Source: Deinococcus actinosclerus | GTDB taxonomy: Bacteria > Deinococcota > Deinococci > Deinococcales > Deinococcaceae | DNA: 64,000 bases | Assembly: GCF_001507665.1 (NCBI RefSeq) | Contig: NZ_CP013910.1 | Coordinates: forward strand, 929,501-993,500 | Reading direction: 5' to 3' | Shown here: positions 12,406 to 21,300 of the stretch, piece by piece | Layout of the letters: each line of letters opens with the position of its first letter | Numbering within the stretch: position 1 is the first letter of the stretch | The notes under the pieces: generated by a model | What the model was told of the DNA's origin: nothing | Databases searched by the model: none | The model's input: only the letters and a program-made list of their open reading frames with translations | Translations under genes and position numbers: made by a program

Positions 12406-13105
12406 CCCGCTCGGCGGGATCGCCCTGCTCCTCGCCCCGGCGCTGCTGGCCGAGGTGCTGGGCCGCGCCGCCGGGTGGGGCGCCCTGGGGCATGGGCCCC
12501 GTGACCGCTGGCGGGTCGCGGTGACCTTCGACGACGGTCCCAGCGAGCGTACCCCGGAGCTGCTCAGGGTGCTGGCGCGGTACCGGGCGCGCGGGACGTT
12601 CTTCGTGACCCGGCCCGCCGCGCAGGCCCACCCGGACCTGCTGGACGCCATCGAGGCCGCCGGGCACACCCTGGACGCGCACGGCATCTGGCACCGCACG
12701 GCCCTGACCCTGGCCCCCTGGCAGGAGTGGGCGCAGGTGGCGTGGCACCCCCGTCCCGCCCGTCCGGGCCCTCACCTGTACCGCCCGCCGTACGGGGGGC
12801 ACAGCCCCCTGACCCGCGCCTTCGCGCGCCTGTCGGGCCGGCAGGTGGCGCTGTGGGACACCGAGGGCCGCGACTGGACGGGCGAGGACGCCGCCACGCT
12901 GGCCGCGCAGACCCTGGCGCGCGTGCGGCCCGGCAGCGTGATCCTCCTGCATGACGGTCCCGCCGTGACCCCCGCGCTGCTCGGCGCCCTGCTGGCCGGC
13001 CTGGGTGAACGCGGCCTGGAGGTCGTGCCCATGCATGAACTGCCCGCGCGGCGCATCACGCTGCGCGAGGGGTGGACGCGACTGCGTGCCAGCTACGGCG
13101 CCTGA
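12389..13105 (+). CDS. Polysaccharide deacetylase (NodB domain), membrane-anchored
   Basis: Likely removes N-acetyl groups from a cell-envelope polysaccharide outside the membrane. The 238-aa protein has an N-terminal hydrophobic segment (residues 8-24, uncleaved anchor or signal). The NodB motifs follow: [13 protein letters not shown] (about 43, catalytic Asp and metal Asp), [10 protein letters not shown] (about 95, the His pair position of motif 2), YRPPYGGHS (about 130, motif 3), [11 protein letters not shown] (about 153) and [11 protein letters not shown] (about 185, motif 5). The sequence LDAHGIWH differs from the usual H(S/T)xxH spacing but retains both His. The start is GTG 12389, overlapping the MFS stop by 17 bp, so it is in an operon with that transporter. 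Confidence 0.88.
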   Translation: MARRRNPLGGIALLLAPALLAEVLGRAAGWGALGHGPRDRWRVAVTFDDGPSERTPELLRVLARYRARGTFFVTRPAAQAHPDLLDAIEAAGHTLDAHGIWHRTALTLAPWQEWAQVAWHPRPARPGPHLYRPPYGGHSPLTRAFARLSGRQVALWDTEGRDWTGEDAATLAAQTLARVRPGSVILLHDGPAVTPALLGALLAGLGERGLEVVPMHELPARRITLREGWTRLRASYGA

Positions 13106-13109
13106 CCGC

Positions 13110-13715
<606 letters not shown>

Positions 13716-13791
13716 TCGGACTCCTTCACCACCACCGGCCCACGCGGCGCGGACCGGACAGAACGGGACAGACGGGGCGTGTCACACGGGC

Positions 13792-13826
13792 GCGGCCACC
13801 CACTGCCCACCGGCAGGGGTGGCCGC
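13792..13826. other. Long hairpin in the ybaB-recR spacer
   Basis: GCGGCCACCC and CTGCC on one arm pair perfectly with GGCAG and GGGTGGCCGC on the other, with one bulged A and a CACC loop (15 bp total). No U tract follows on the recR-coding strand. It could be a weak terminator, an RNA-processing site or an attenuator modulating recR relative to ybaB. Confidence 0.55.
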
Positions 13827-13838
13827 CGCCGCGGGAAC

Positions 13839-14129
13839 TCAGCAGCCGGGGATGCCCAGGCCGCGCGTCGCGTCCTGCTGCAGGGCGTCGGCCTTGGCGC
13901 CCGCGTCCTGAAGGGCGACCAGGATCAGGTCCTCCAGCGCCTCGACGTCGTCGGCGTCCACCGCTTCGGGCTTGATCTTCAGGGCCGTGACCTTCCCGTG
14001 CCCGTTCATCGTGACCGTCACCAGACCGCTGGCGCTGCCCTCGACCGACTTGGCCGCCAGATCCTCCTGAATTTTGGTGGCCGCCATCTGGGCCTGCTGC
14101 ATCTGCTTCATCAGCTTCTTCATGTCCAT
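13839..14129 (-). CDS. YbaB/EbfC family nucleoid-associated protein
   Basis: Small DNA-binding protein, 96 aa, dimeric in homologues, associated with nucleoid structure and often with recR. The sequence begins MDMKKLMKQMQQAQ, a typical amphipathic N-terminal helix, then shows the conserved ASGLVTVTMNGHGKVTALKI strand region (about 35-55) and a C-terminal helix (about 65-88). The start at 14129 is set by AAAGGAGA eight bases upstream; an in-frame GTG at 14165 lacks support. Upstream of recR in the same direction. No dnaX is seen here, unlike in many bacteria. Confidence 0.95.
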   Translation of the reverse strand: MDMKKLMKQMQQAQMAATKIQEDLAAKSVEGSASGLVTVTMNGHGKVTALKIKPEAVDADDVEALEDLILVALQDAGAKADALQQDATRGLGIPGC

Positions 14130-14259
14130 GCGCCTGTCTCCTTTCACGGTGCGGGGAGGCTTCACGCGGCCTGCGCGGCCGGGCCTCCCACCTGAAGCGT
14201 CAGTGTAGCGCGGCGACCGACGCGGGGACTGCGCCGCCCGTCACGAGCCCGGCGCGCGT

Positions 14260-14745
14260 TCAGACCAGCAGCTGCCGGGACTCGCCGCCCATGAGGTCCC
14301 GCACGCTCTCCAGAACGTTCAGGGCGTCCTGACCGGCGTCCACCTGTGTCCAGTGACGCCGCACCACGCCGGACGGATCGATCAGGAACGTCTCGCGGCG
14401 CGGCCGGCGCACCTGCTCGCCCGGCCACGGCTCGTCCAGCAGGCCGAACTGCCGGCTGATCCGCTGCTGCCCGTCGTCGAGCAGAGGGTAGTCCAGCTGG
14501 CAGATCCCCCGGAAGGCCAGCTGCTCCTGCCGGGGATCGCCGTTGATGCCGACCACATCCACGTTCAGGGCCTGGAAGTCTGCCAGGCGCGCCTGGTACT
14601 GCCGGGCCTGCAACTGACAGTGCGAGGTGGCGGTCTTGGGGAAGAAGAACAGGACTCGCCAGCGCCCGGGGGTCGGGACGTAGGCGCGGCCGTTGTCCTG
14701 CGTGGCTTCCAGGAAGGGGATGTGATCGCCGGTGGACAGGGTCAT
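14260..14745 (-). CDS. Peroxiredoxin (AhpC/TSA, BCP-like)
   Basis: Thiol peroxidase reducing H2O2 and organic peroxides. 161 aa. The peroxidatic Cys is in FFFPKTATSHCQLQARQY (about residue 43). The usual Pro-x-x-x-Thr/Ser-x-x-Cys pattern is present in altered form (PKTATSHC). A second Cys in FRGICQLDYPLLDD (about 82) is suitable as a resolving residue of an atypical two-Cys enzyme. RRETFLIDPSGVVRRHW (about 115) is the conserved C-terminal strand with its Arg. ATG 14745 is six bases from TAGACT on the minus strand, giving a leaderless message. Confidence 0.9.
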   Translation of the reverse strand: MTLSTGDHIPFLEATQDNGRAYVPTPGRWRVLFFFPKTATSHCQLQARQYQARLADFQALNVDVVGINGDPRQEQLAFRGICQLDYPLLDDGQQRISRQFGLLDEPWPGEQVRRPRRETFLIDPSGVVRRHWTQVDAGQDALNVLESVRDLMGGESRQLLV

Positions 14746-14751
14746 GGTGGC

Positions 14752-14757
14752 AGTCTA
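14752..14757 (-). promoter_or_regulatory. -10 box of leaderless peroxiredoxin promoter
   Basis: TAGACT on the minus strand with a six-base gap (GCCACC) to the start codon at 14745. No ribosome-binding site is present. Confidence 0.6.
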
Positions 14758-14818
14758 GGCAGTGGCGGCGCTGAGGATGTTGGGCCGCCTCTCAAGGCCC
14801 GTTCAGGCTCACCGGTGG

Positions 14819-15034
14819 TTACAACCACCCAAACACGAGGGCGGCCGTCACCCCGGCGAGGATCAGAGCGGCGGCGCCCACCGCGCGGCCCGCGCCCAGC
14901 AGGCCCAGCGTGGCGGACACCAGGAACGCCAGGACGCTCAGGACGCTGGGCGCCCGGCTGAAACCGTCGCCACCCAGCGCGGCGCTCAGGAGGAACAGGA
15001 GAAGGCCAGCCAGCAGCAGGACACCGGGCGTCAT
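14819..15034 (-). CDS. Small hypothetical membrane protein
   Basis: A 71-aa protein starting at ATG 15034 (an upstream in-frame ATG at 15085 would add a charged, unconserved-looking tail). It is almost entirely hydrophobic, with two segments (about 2-20 and 28-48) and a third at the end (about 52-70), separated by a short GGDGFSRAPS loop. The composition suggests three membrane helices. No family recognised. The promoter and start are unclear, and coding status rests on hydrophobic pattern and lack of overlap. Confidence 0.5.
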   Translation of the reverse strand: MTPGVLLLAGLLLFLLSAALGGDGFSRAPSVLSVLAFLVSATLGLLGAGRAVGAAALILAGVTAALVFGWL

Positions 15035-15156
15035 GCCCCGCAGTTCAGCATGTCCCGTCGTGTCGTGGTGCCGCAGGTGCCGCACAGAGGGGCCGGTGCG
15101 GGGTGGGGGGAGTCAGGTCACCGGGCCGCGCGCGTCCGCCCCGGCGCCGCCGCGGC

Positions 15157-15834
15157 CTACAGGGCGGGGGTGCGGGTGCCCTTGGCGCGGCGGTACAGCT
15201 GCGCGGGGCGGCCCACGCCGCTGCGCCGCTCGCCGCTGGGGGTCAGGCTGCCCTGCGCGAGCAGCCGCTTGCGGAAGTTCCGTTTATCCAGTTTGCGGTT
15301 CAGGATCGCCTCGTACACGCCCTGCAACTCGGGCAGGGTGAAGGTGTCGGGCAGGAATTCCAGCGCGAGGTTCGCGTACTCCAGCCGCAGTTGCAGCCGG
15401 CCCAGCGCGCGGTCCAGGATCGCCTGATGGTCGAAGGCCAGCCTCGGCGTGCGGTGCGCGGGCATCCACTCGGCGCCCAGGGTGTGCCCGCCGCCGCTGA
15501 CGCTGACCGTGCCGTGCGGCAGCACCGCCAGGTGCGCCACGCTGACGATCCGGCCGCGCGGGTCGCGGTTGATCTCCCCGAAGGTGAAGAACTGCTCGAG
15601 GTGGCGGGGTTCGAGTTCCACGCTGGTCTCGGTGCGCAGTTCGCGCAGGGCCGCCTCGTGCAGTTCCTCGCCGGGGTGGACGAAGCCGCCGGGCAGCGCC
15701 CAGTCGCGCGCGTGGGGCAGTTCGCCGCGCTGCACGAGCAGGACGTGCAGTTCAGTAGCGTGCATGGCGAACGCGGCGACGTCCACGGCCAGGCCGACCT
15801 GCGTGGCGCCGCGGGGCAGCGCGAGGTCGGTCAC
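15157..15834 (-). CDS. NUDIX-domain transcriptional regulator, NrtR-like
   Basis: 225-aa two-domain protein: an N-terminal NUDIX fold (about 10-140) plus a C-terminal winged helix (about 150-225) as in NrtR regulators of NAD and sugar metabolism. The NUDIX box region ALPGGFVHPGEELHEAALRE (about 55) has EAALRELRTETSVE, not the canonical REExxEE, so pyrophosphatase activity is probably lost. The C-terminal TFTLPELQGVYEAILNRKLD and DKRNFRKRLLAQGSL segments are typical of the NrtR wing domain, which senses ADP-ribose in the family. The start is GTG 15834, with GGAG eight bases upstream. It is overlapped by a 14-codon ORF (15831-15875). A promoter with direct repeats lies upstream. Confidence 0.82.
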   Translation of the reverse strand: MTDLALPRGATQVGLAVDVAAFAMHATELHVLLVQRGELPHARDWALPGGFVHPGEELHEAALRELRTETSVELEPRHLEQFFTFGEINRDPRGRIVSVAHLAVLPHGTVSVSGGGHTLGAEWMPAHRTPRLAFDHQAILDRALGRLQLRLEYANLALEFLPDTFTLPELQGVYEAILNRKLDKRNFRKRLLAQGSLTPSGERRSGVGRPAQLYRRAKGTRTPAL

Positions 15835-15875
15835 GCGCGCTCCGGGTGGGCGCAGGTCGGGCGGGTCGCGGTCAT
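15831..15875 (-). CDS. Candidate 14-codon upstream ORF of the NrtR-like gene
   Basis: ATG 15875 opens a 14-residue ORF (MTATRPTCAHPERA) whose stop TGA overlaps the GTG start of the NUDIX regulator (GTGA). Its ATG is six bases below a TAGCAT -10 element, the leaderless spacing seen throughout the window. It may couple translation into the regulator rather than encode a functional peptide. Coding status is uncertain. Confidence 0.35.
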   Translation of the reverse strand: MTATRPTCAHPERA

Positions 15876-15881
15876 GCGGTG

Positions 15882-15911
15882 ATGCTAGGGTTTGTGTCCC
15901 TGGTACGTCAA
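15882..15911 (-). promoter_or_regulatory. Promoter of the NrtR-like regulator gene
   Basis: On the minus strand, TTGACG (15911-15906) and TAGCAT (15887-15882) are separated by 18 bp. It sits between the NUDIX gene and the end of the debranching-enzyme gene. Confidence 0.6.
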
Positions 15912-15925
15912 GGGGAATTGTGTCC
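15892..15925 (-). repeat. Direct repeat GGACACAA around the -35 element (candidate operator)
   Basis: Two identical octamers GGACACAA (minus strand) lie at 15925-15918 and 15899-15892, 26 bp apart, one on each side of the -35 box. This placement would suit autoregulation by the NrtR-like protein, but binding is inferred only. Confidence 0.4.
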
Positions 15926-15959
15926 TGCCCGCGCGGAATTTCGCACGCGCAGGCGGCGC

Positions 15960-17963
15960 TTACGCGGGGCTTTGCGTTCCCGCCGCCTGCGCCTCGGCGC
16001 GGCTGACGAGCACGTGCGCGCGCAGCAGTTCCGCCACGCTCCACGCCTGGAAGGGGCACCCGCCCGGGCGCAGGCTGTCGCCGGCGAACACCTCCGAGAC
16101 GTGCCCCAGCCCCGCCTCCAGGACGTGCCCGCTCAGGCCACGCAGCGCCGCCCGCGCCCGTCCGACCTCGCCCTGCGCCAGCAGCAGTTCCACGAACGCC
16201 GTCAGCGGCCACGGCCACACGGTGCCCTGGTGGTACGCCGCGTCGCGCTGCACCTGCGCGCCCCCGTAATTGCCCCGGTAGCGCCCGTCCAGCGGCGACA
16301 GCGTGTGCAGCCCGACGGGAGAGAGGAGTTCCGATTCCAGCTGCGCGGTCGTCGCCGCGACCAGCGCGGGGCTGGTGGGCGTGTCCGGCAGGGCCAGCGC
16401 GATCGCCACGTTCGGGCGGACGCTGCGGTCCGGCGTGCCGTCCGCCGCCAGGGTGTCCACGTAGGCGCCCTGCCAGAACGCCGCGAAGCTGGCCTGCGCG
16501 CGCGCCAGGGTGGCCGCGAACCGCGTCTCCTCGCCCAGCGCCGCCGAGAGCCGCGACTCGGCCCCCAGCGCCGCCAGCCACAGGCCCTGCACCTCGACCG
16601 GCTTGCCGTGGCGGGGCGTGACGACCCAGCCCTCGATCTTCACGTCCATCCAGGTGAGTTGCACGCCCGCCTCGCCGGCCAGCAGCAGCCCGTCCGCCGG
16701 GTCCATGCGGATGCCGTGATCGGTGCCGCGCACGTGCCAGTCCAGCAGGTCGCGCAGCTGTGGCAGGGCCTCGCGCGCGAACGCGGCGTCCCCGGTGACG
16801 GTCACGTACCGTTCCAGCGCCACCGCCAGCCATAGCGCGCCGTCCACGGTGTTGTACCCGGCGCCCTGCCCGTCATCGTGGAAATTGTTGGGCGTCAGGC
16901 CCCGGCGCAGGCTGCGCAGGAACGTGCCCAGGAGGTCGCGCGCCTCGGCGTGCCGGCCGGTCAGCAGGGTCAGGCCGGTCAGGGCGATCATCGAGTCGCG
17001 GCCCCAGTCCGCGAACCACGGGTACCCGGCGATGACCGTCACGCCCTGCGGCTGCGTCCGCCGCACCAGGTAGGCGTCCGCCGCGACGGCCAGCGTGGCG
17101 ACCAGCTCGTCCGGCACGCCCGTCGTGTCCTGCGCCCGCACCGCCAGTTCGCGGCGGCGCGCGGCCTCGTCGGCGTACGCTGCCCAGGGGTCGAGGATCA
17201 GGGCCTGCGCCACGTCCGGCGTGACCGCCTGCACCACCAGCGCCGCGCGGCCCCCGCCCGCCGGGAAGCTCAGCTCCCACAGCGGCGTGCCCAGGGTGTA
17301 TTCGGTGTCCGGCTCGCCGCGCGCCAGATCGTGCCGGTAGTGCACCCGCTGCGCCAGCGGCCGGGGGTCCAGGGGGTCGATCACGGCGCCCGGTGCGTGC
17401 ACCTGCACCCGCGTCTGCGCCTCGCCCTGCACGGTCACCTCGCGGCCCGCCGCGTGGAAGGTCAGTCCGGGCACCCGCTCGTGCACGGCGTGCATGTCGC
17501 GGTCCGCGAAGAAGCCCCCCAGCCGCAGCGCCACCGGGTCACGGCTCAGGACGTCGTACAGGAACACCACCGCGCCCGACCCGCGCGGCATGAACGCCCG
17601 GCGGCGCACCCGCACGCCCGCGAACAGCTGCTCCCGTTCGGGCAGCAGGTCCAGGAGCGACGCCCCCGTCAGGTGCCGCAGTCCCTCCCCCTCGAACGTG
17701 TCCGGGGCGATTTCCAGGGCGTGCAGGGTGGTCTCGCGCACGCCGTCCGGGCCGGGGACGCGCAGCACCTCCTGCGGCGAGACCAGATGCGTGCGCCGCT
17801 GCACCGGCGGCTGCTGGCTGGCCACCAGCCCCGAGTAGCAGCGGGTCGGCACGCCCGACAGGCTGCTCAGGGCAAAGCCGCCCAGACCGTCGGTAAGGAG
17901 CACCTCCAGGTCCGCGTTGCGGGCGGTCAGGGAACCGAAGGGAAAGGTGACAGGCGCACTCAT
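15960..17963 (-). CDS. Glycogen debranching enzyme (amylo-alpha-1,6-glucosidase family)
   Basis: Cytosolic enzyme trimming alpha-1,6 branches of glycogen or limit dextrins; 667 aa. The N-terminal beta-sandwich begins FPFGSLTARNADLEVLLTDG (about 7) and includes GFALSSLSGVPTRCYSGLV. The GH133-like (alpha/alpha)6 catalytic domain (about 280-650) contains YPWFADWGRDSMIALTGLTL (about 325, catalytic Asp region), TVDGALWLAVALERYV (about 377), EGWVVTPRHGKPVEVQGLWL (about 450) and AAYHQGTVWPWPLTAFVELL (about 570). ATG 17963 is chosen because conservation begins nearby; further ATGs at 17975 and upstream are possible and no ribosome-binding site discriminates among them. The gene diverges from infC. 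Confidence 0.93.
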   Translation of the reverse strand: MSAPVTFPFGSLTARNADLEVLLTDGLGGFALSSLSGVPTRCYSGLVASQQPPVQRRTHLVSPQEVLRVPGPDGVRETTLHALEIAPDTFEGEGLRHLTGASLLDLLPEREQLFAGVRVRRRAFMPRGSGAVVFLYDVLSRDPVALRLGGFFADRDMHAVHERVPGLTFHAAGREVTVQGEAQTRVQVHAPGAVIDPLDPRPLAQRVHYRHDLARGEPDTEYTLGTPLWELSFPAGGGRAALVVQAVTPDVAQALILDPWAAYADEAARRRELAVRAQDTTGVPDELVATLAVAADAYLVRRTQPQGVTVIAGYPWFADWGRDSMIALTGLTLLTGRHAEARDLLGTFLRSLRRGLTPNNFHDDGQGAGYNTVDGALWLAVALERYVTVTGDAAFAREALPQLRDLLDWHVRGTDHGIRMDPADGLLLAGEAGVQLTWMDVKIEGWVVTPRHGKPVEVQGLWLAALGAESRLSAALGEETRFAATLARAQASFAAFWQGAYVDTLAADGTPDRSVRPNVAIALALPDTPTSPALVAATTAQLESELLSPVGLHTLSPLDGRYRGNYGGAQVQRDAAYHQGTVWPWPLTAFVELLLAQGEVGRARAALRGLSGHVLEAGLGHVSEVFAGDSLRPGGCPFQAWSVAELLRAHVLVSRAEAQAAGTQSPA

Positions 17964-18087
17964 GCGCGCCAGCATGGCACGAAGGCGCCGCATGGAACGC
18001 GCGTGGTAGACTGAGGGGTACCGTCCGCCCCGTGGGGTGGGCGCAGCCGCCCGGGAAGCCAGCGTGCCCCGGAGCGCGGCGGAGGTG

Positions 18088-18717
<630 letters not shown>

Positions 18718-18729
18718 TCCCGGTCCTGT

Positions 18730-18759
18730 GACAGCCCGTCCCACCTGGGGCGGGCTGTC
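18730..18759 (+). terminator. Terminator hairpin after infC
   Basis: A 13-bp stem (GACAGCCCGTCCC with GGGGCGGGCTGTC, one T-G wobble) closes an ACCT loop; only a short, interrupted T stretch follows (CTGTTG). Confidence 0.7.
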
Positions 18760-18861
18760 CTGTTGCCGCCGGGAGGCCCGCGTTTGTGGACACGCCCACC
18801 CTCCTGGATGCTTTAAATAGTAAACTGACCTGCGTGGGCGACGCCCACCCGGAGGAACCCC

Positions 18862-19107
18862 ATGATCAAGATGTACACCACCAGCTGGTGCCCCGACTGC
18901 CACGCCGCCAAACGCGCCCTGACCAGCAAGGGCCTCGCCTTTGAGGAAATCAACATCGAGCAGGACGACAGCGCCGCCGAATACGTCATGAGCGTCAACG
19001 GCGGCAAACGCAGCGTCCCCACCCTCGTGCACGGCGACACCGCCGCCAGCCTCAGCGGCTTCCGCCCCCAGAAACTCGACGCTTTCCTCGCGCAGGCCGG
19101 ACTGTAA
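18862..19107 (+). CDS. Glutaredoxin-like / mycoredoxin family thiol oxidoreductase
   Basis: 81-aa thioredoxin-fold protein. The active site is YTTSWCPDCHAAKRAL (CPDC at about residues 10-13). The cis-Pro motif is RSVPTLVHGD (about 52) and SLSGFRPQKLDAF follows. CPDC rather than CPYC places it near the mycoredoxin/NrdH-like group, which fits low-molecular-weight thiols such as bacillithiol in Deinococcus (established for the genus; role here inferred). ATG 18862 is preceded by GGAGGAA. A 15-bp palindrome GTGGGCG-A-CGCCCAC (18834-18848) precedes the ribosome-binding site. Confidence 0.9.
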   Translation: MIKMYTTSWCPDCHAAKRALTSKGLAFEEINIEQDDSAAEYVMSVNGGKRSVPTLVHGDTAASLSGFRPQKLDAFLAQAGL

Positions 19108-19124
19108 GAGACGTCGAAAGTCAG

Positions 19125-19169
19125 AAGTTGATGGTTGAGGGAGGACACCCCTCTATCAACCATCAACTT
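19125..19169. terminator. Bidirectional hairpin between convergent genes, built of heptad repeats
   Basis: AAGTTGATGGTTGA (19125-19138) is a perfect inverted copy of TCAACCATCAACTT (19156-19169). The units GTTGATG/GTTGATA recur, with a further CTATCAACC at 19174-19182. It lies between the glutaredoxin and the metallophosphoesterase genes, suitable as a two-way terminator. Confidence 0.6.
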
Positions 19170-19176
19170 TCTCCTA

Positions 19177-20219
19177 TCAACCCTTCTTTATCCGTGCGGC
19201 TTCGCGCCCCGTCACGGTCCCGTCGGCGGCCACCGTGTACGCCGTGATGACCAGTTCGGCGGGCGTGACGTCCAGGCGCAGGAAGCCCGGCTGACCGAAC
19301 GCCGCGAAGGCCGCCGCGCGCGAGCCGGCCGGGCCGCCCCCACCTCACCCGCCGCGCCGGATACCGCCGTCCACGTGCCGGGGCATTCCGGCTGCGGCGC
19401 AAAGACCTCCAGCGCGTGCACGTGCCCGCTCAGGAGCAGGTCCGCCGCGCCACACACCGACCCGTACAGGTCCCGCACCGCGCCGCCCTGCTGGAACCCG
19501 AACGGGAAGCGGTCGTACGCGCCCGCGTTGCCGTGCGCGCCGTTGCTGAACAGCGGGTGATGCCCCAGCACCAGCCGCCAGCGCGCCCCGCTGGCCCGCA
19601 CCGCGCCCGAGAGCCACGCCCGCTGCGCGCGGTCCCACGCGCCACCGGGACGCTCCGCTGGGCGCAGGCCCGGCAGGTACGCCGCCAGGGGCGCGGTGTC
19701 CACCCCGAAGAACTCCACCAGGGCCCCCACCGGCGCGCGGTAACTGCGCGCGGGCATCACCCACTGCCCGTTCAGGCGCGAATACGCCACCTGCACGTCC
19801 GCCCCCCGCGCATCGGCCCCGTCGCCGCCCACCAGCCACGACTCGTCGTGATTGCCCGGCACCACCAGGAACGGAATCCCGAGTGGCCCGTACACGTCCG
19901 CGAACCGCTCCCGGAACAGCGGCGAATTCACGGCCTTCGGCCCAGCCGGATAGACATTGTCACCCAGCGCCACGCCCAGGTCACAGCCCTCGCGCGCGCA
20001 CACCTCCCGCATGGCGGCCGCCACGCGCCGCTGCACCTCGGTCCCGGTGCCCTGATCCCCCATGACCAGCACCCGCAGCCGCGCCTGCGGCAGGCCCGGC
20101 ATCTCCGCCCGGACATCCGGCACCACCACCGGCCCGGTCACGGACGGCGCGCACGCCCCGAGCAGCGCCGCCACCGCCGCGCCCAGCACACCCCGCCTCA
20201 CACCTGACAGCATGCCCAC
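19177..20219 (-). pseudogene. Metallophosphoesterase lipoprotein, 3' region frameshifted
   Basis: Extracytoplasmic calcineurin-like phosphoesterase resembling tartrate-resistant acid phosphatases. The signal ends in lipobox LLGAC (Cys22 from GTG 20219). Metal-site motifs: LVMGDQGTG (about 50), VALGDNVYPAG (about 82), VPGNHDESWL (about 120), LVLGHHPLFSNG (about 217), LLSGHVHALEVF (about 262). After TAVSGAAGEVG (about 285) the reading frame changes. The continuous frame 20219-19212 ends in a poorly structured Arg/Ser-rich tail, whereas adding one base to the G5 run (C5 at 19337-19341 on +) restores GGGPAGSRAAAFAAFGQPGF and ITAYTVAADGTVTGREAARI ending at TGA 19177-19179. The restored tail looks like a normal C-terminal strand. 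A base-calling slip is likely; otherwise a real frameshift near the C-terminus. Confidence 0.8.
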
Positions 20220-20265
20220 ACTCTGCCCCTTAGACTGCTCTCACGCAACAGCTCAAGGGGGACCC

Positions 20266-20712
20266 ATGAACGAATACCTGAACGTTATCCGCAACAACTA
20301 CGCCAACTTCACCGGCCGCGCCCGCCGCCGCGAATACTGGATGTTCACCCTGATCAACTCGGTGATCCTGATCCTGCTGCAGATTCCTGTGCAGGGCGCC
20401 GTGATCGCGATGGCCGCCCAGAATGAAGCCGACACCGCCCCCAGCGCCGGGCTGACCGGCGTGACGCTGATCTTCCTGATCCTGCTCGTCGTGTACTCCC
20501 TGGCCGTGATGGTGCCCAGCATTGCCGTGACCGTCCGCCGCCTGCACGACACCGGTAAGAGCGGCTGGTGGTACCTGCTGAACCTCATCCCCCTGGGGAG
20601 CCTCGTGATTCTGGTGTTCATGGTGCTCGACAGCGAACCCGGCAGCAACAAGTGGGGGCCCAACCCCAAAGGCGTGAATGGCGGCACGCCCAGTTCCGCG
20701 CAGAACTGGTAA
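20266..20712 (+). CDS. DUF805 membrane protein (first of tandem pair)
   Basis: 148-aa inner-membrane protein of the DUF805 family, function unknown. Signature elements: NYANFTGRARRREYWMF (about 11), three or four hydrophobic helices, then VTVRRLHDTGKSGWWYLLNL (about 88) and SEPGSNKWGPNPKG (about 125), ending AQNW. ATG 20266 has AAGGGGG eight bases upstream. A paralogue follows at 20788, separated by a terminator hairpin, so the two are separately transcribed. The signature motif RRREYW sits before the first helix, probably on the cytosolic side. Confidence 0.9.
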   Translation: MNEYLNVIRNNYANFTGRARRREYWMFTLINSVILILLQIPVQGAVIAMAAQNEADTAPSAGLTGVTLIFLILLVVYSLAVMVPSIAVTVRRLHDTGKSGWWYLLNLIPLGSLVILVFMVLDSEPGSNKWGPNPKGVNGGTPSSAQNW

Positions 20713-20722
20713 GCCCCGCGCG

Positions 20723-20768
20723 GATGAACGCCCCGGCCCGCCTCACCTGAGGCAACGGGGCGTTCATC
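20723..20768 (+). terminator. Terminator hairpin between DUF805 genes
   Basis: GATGAACGCCCCG (20723-20735) pairs with CGGGGCGTTCATC (20756-20768), 13 bp perfect. The loop contains an inner GCCTC-ACCT-GAGGC stem. It is followed by TGTTGCTT. Confidence 0.75.
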
Positions 20769-20775
20769 TGTTGCT

Positions 20776-20781
20776 TAATCT
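20776..20781 (+). promoter_or_regulatory. -10 box of second DUF805 gene
   Basis: TAATCT, six bases (AGACTC) before ATG 20788; leaderless spacing, no Shine-Dalgarno. Confidence 0.5.
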
Positions 20782-20787
20782 AGACTC

Positions 20788-21192
20788 ATGAAAGAAGTCA
20801 TCGAAGCAGTGACCAAGAAATATGCTCAGTTCAGTGGCCGCGCCCGCCGCCGCGAGTTCTGGATGTTCATCTTGGTCTACAGCCTTGTCTCTCTGGCACT
20901 GACCTTCATTGAGGAAGTCGCCGGCTGGTCAACCGACGGTGGATTCACCAGCTGGGGTCCACTCTCTGGCCTGTTCACCCTGGCTATGCTGATCCCGACC
21001 CTGGCGATCTCCGTGCGCCGACTGCATGACACCGGCCGAAGTGGGTGGACTCAGCTTCTCGGATGCATTCCTTTCGTCAATCTCGTCCTGATCTATTTCC
21101 ATATCCAGGAGAGCCAGTCTGGCAGCAACAGGTGGGGTCCCAACCCCAAGGGCCGCACCCAGCCCAGTCCCGCTCCCGCGCAGAACTGGTAA
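20788..21192 (+). CDS. DUF805 membrane protein (second of tandem pair)
   Basis: 134-aa paralogue of the upstream protein, sharing KYAQFSGRARRREFWMF (about 10), ISVRRLHDTGRSGWTQLLG (about 73), SGSNRWGPNPKG (about 112) and the AQNW end. The middle is shorter and more Trp/Gly-rich. Its codon use is visibly less GC-biased at third positions than the first copy (for example GAA, TTT, TAT codons), suggesting different age or source. ATG 20788 is leaderless-type. It is followed by a terminator hairpin. Confidence 0.88.
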   Translation: MKEVIEAVTKKYAQFSGRARRREFWMFILVYSLVSLALTFIEEVAGWSTDGGFTSWGPLSGLFTLAMLIPTLAISVRRLHDTGRSGWTQLLGCIPFVNLVLIYFHIQESQSGSNRWGPNPKGRTQPSPAPAQNW

Positions 21193-21205
21193 AGCCCGGA
21201 CTGCT

Positions 21206-21233
21206 GACCGCCCTGCCGTCCGGTGGGGCGGTC
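21206..21233 (+). terminator. Terminator hairpin after second DUF805 gene
   Basis: GACCGCCC pairs with GGGCGGTC (8 bp) around a 12-base loop, followed by TTCTC. Confidence 0.65.
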
Positions 21234-21300
21234 TTCTCATGCCCGTGCATCCGCCAGTTGGCGCAGGTGCGGCCGGGGCCGGGCGGGCAGACTGGGGGGC

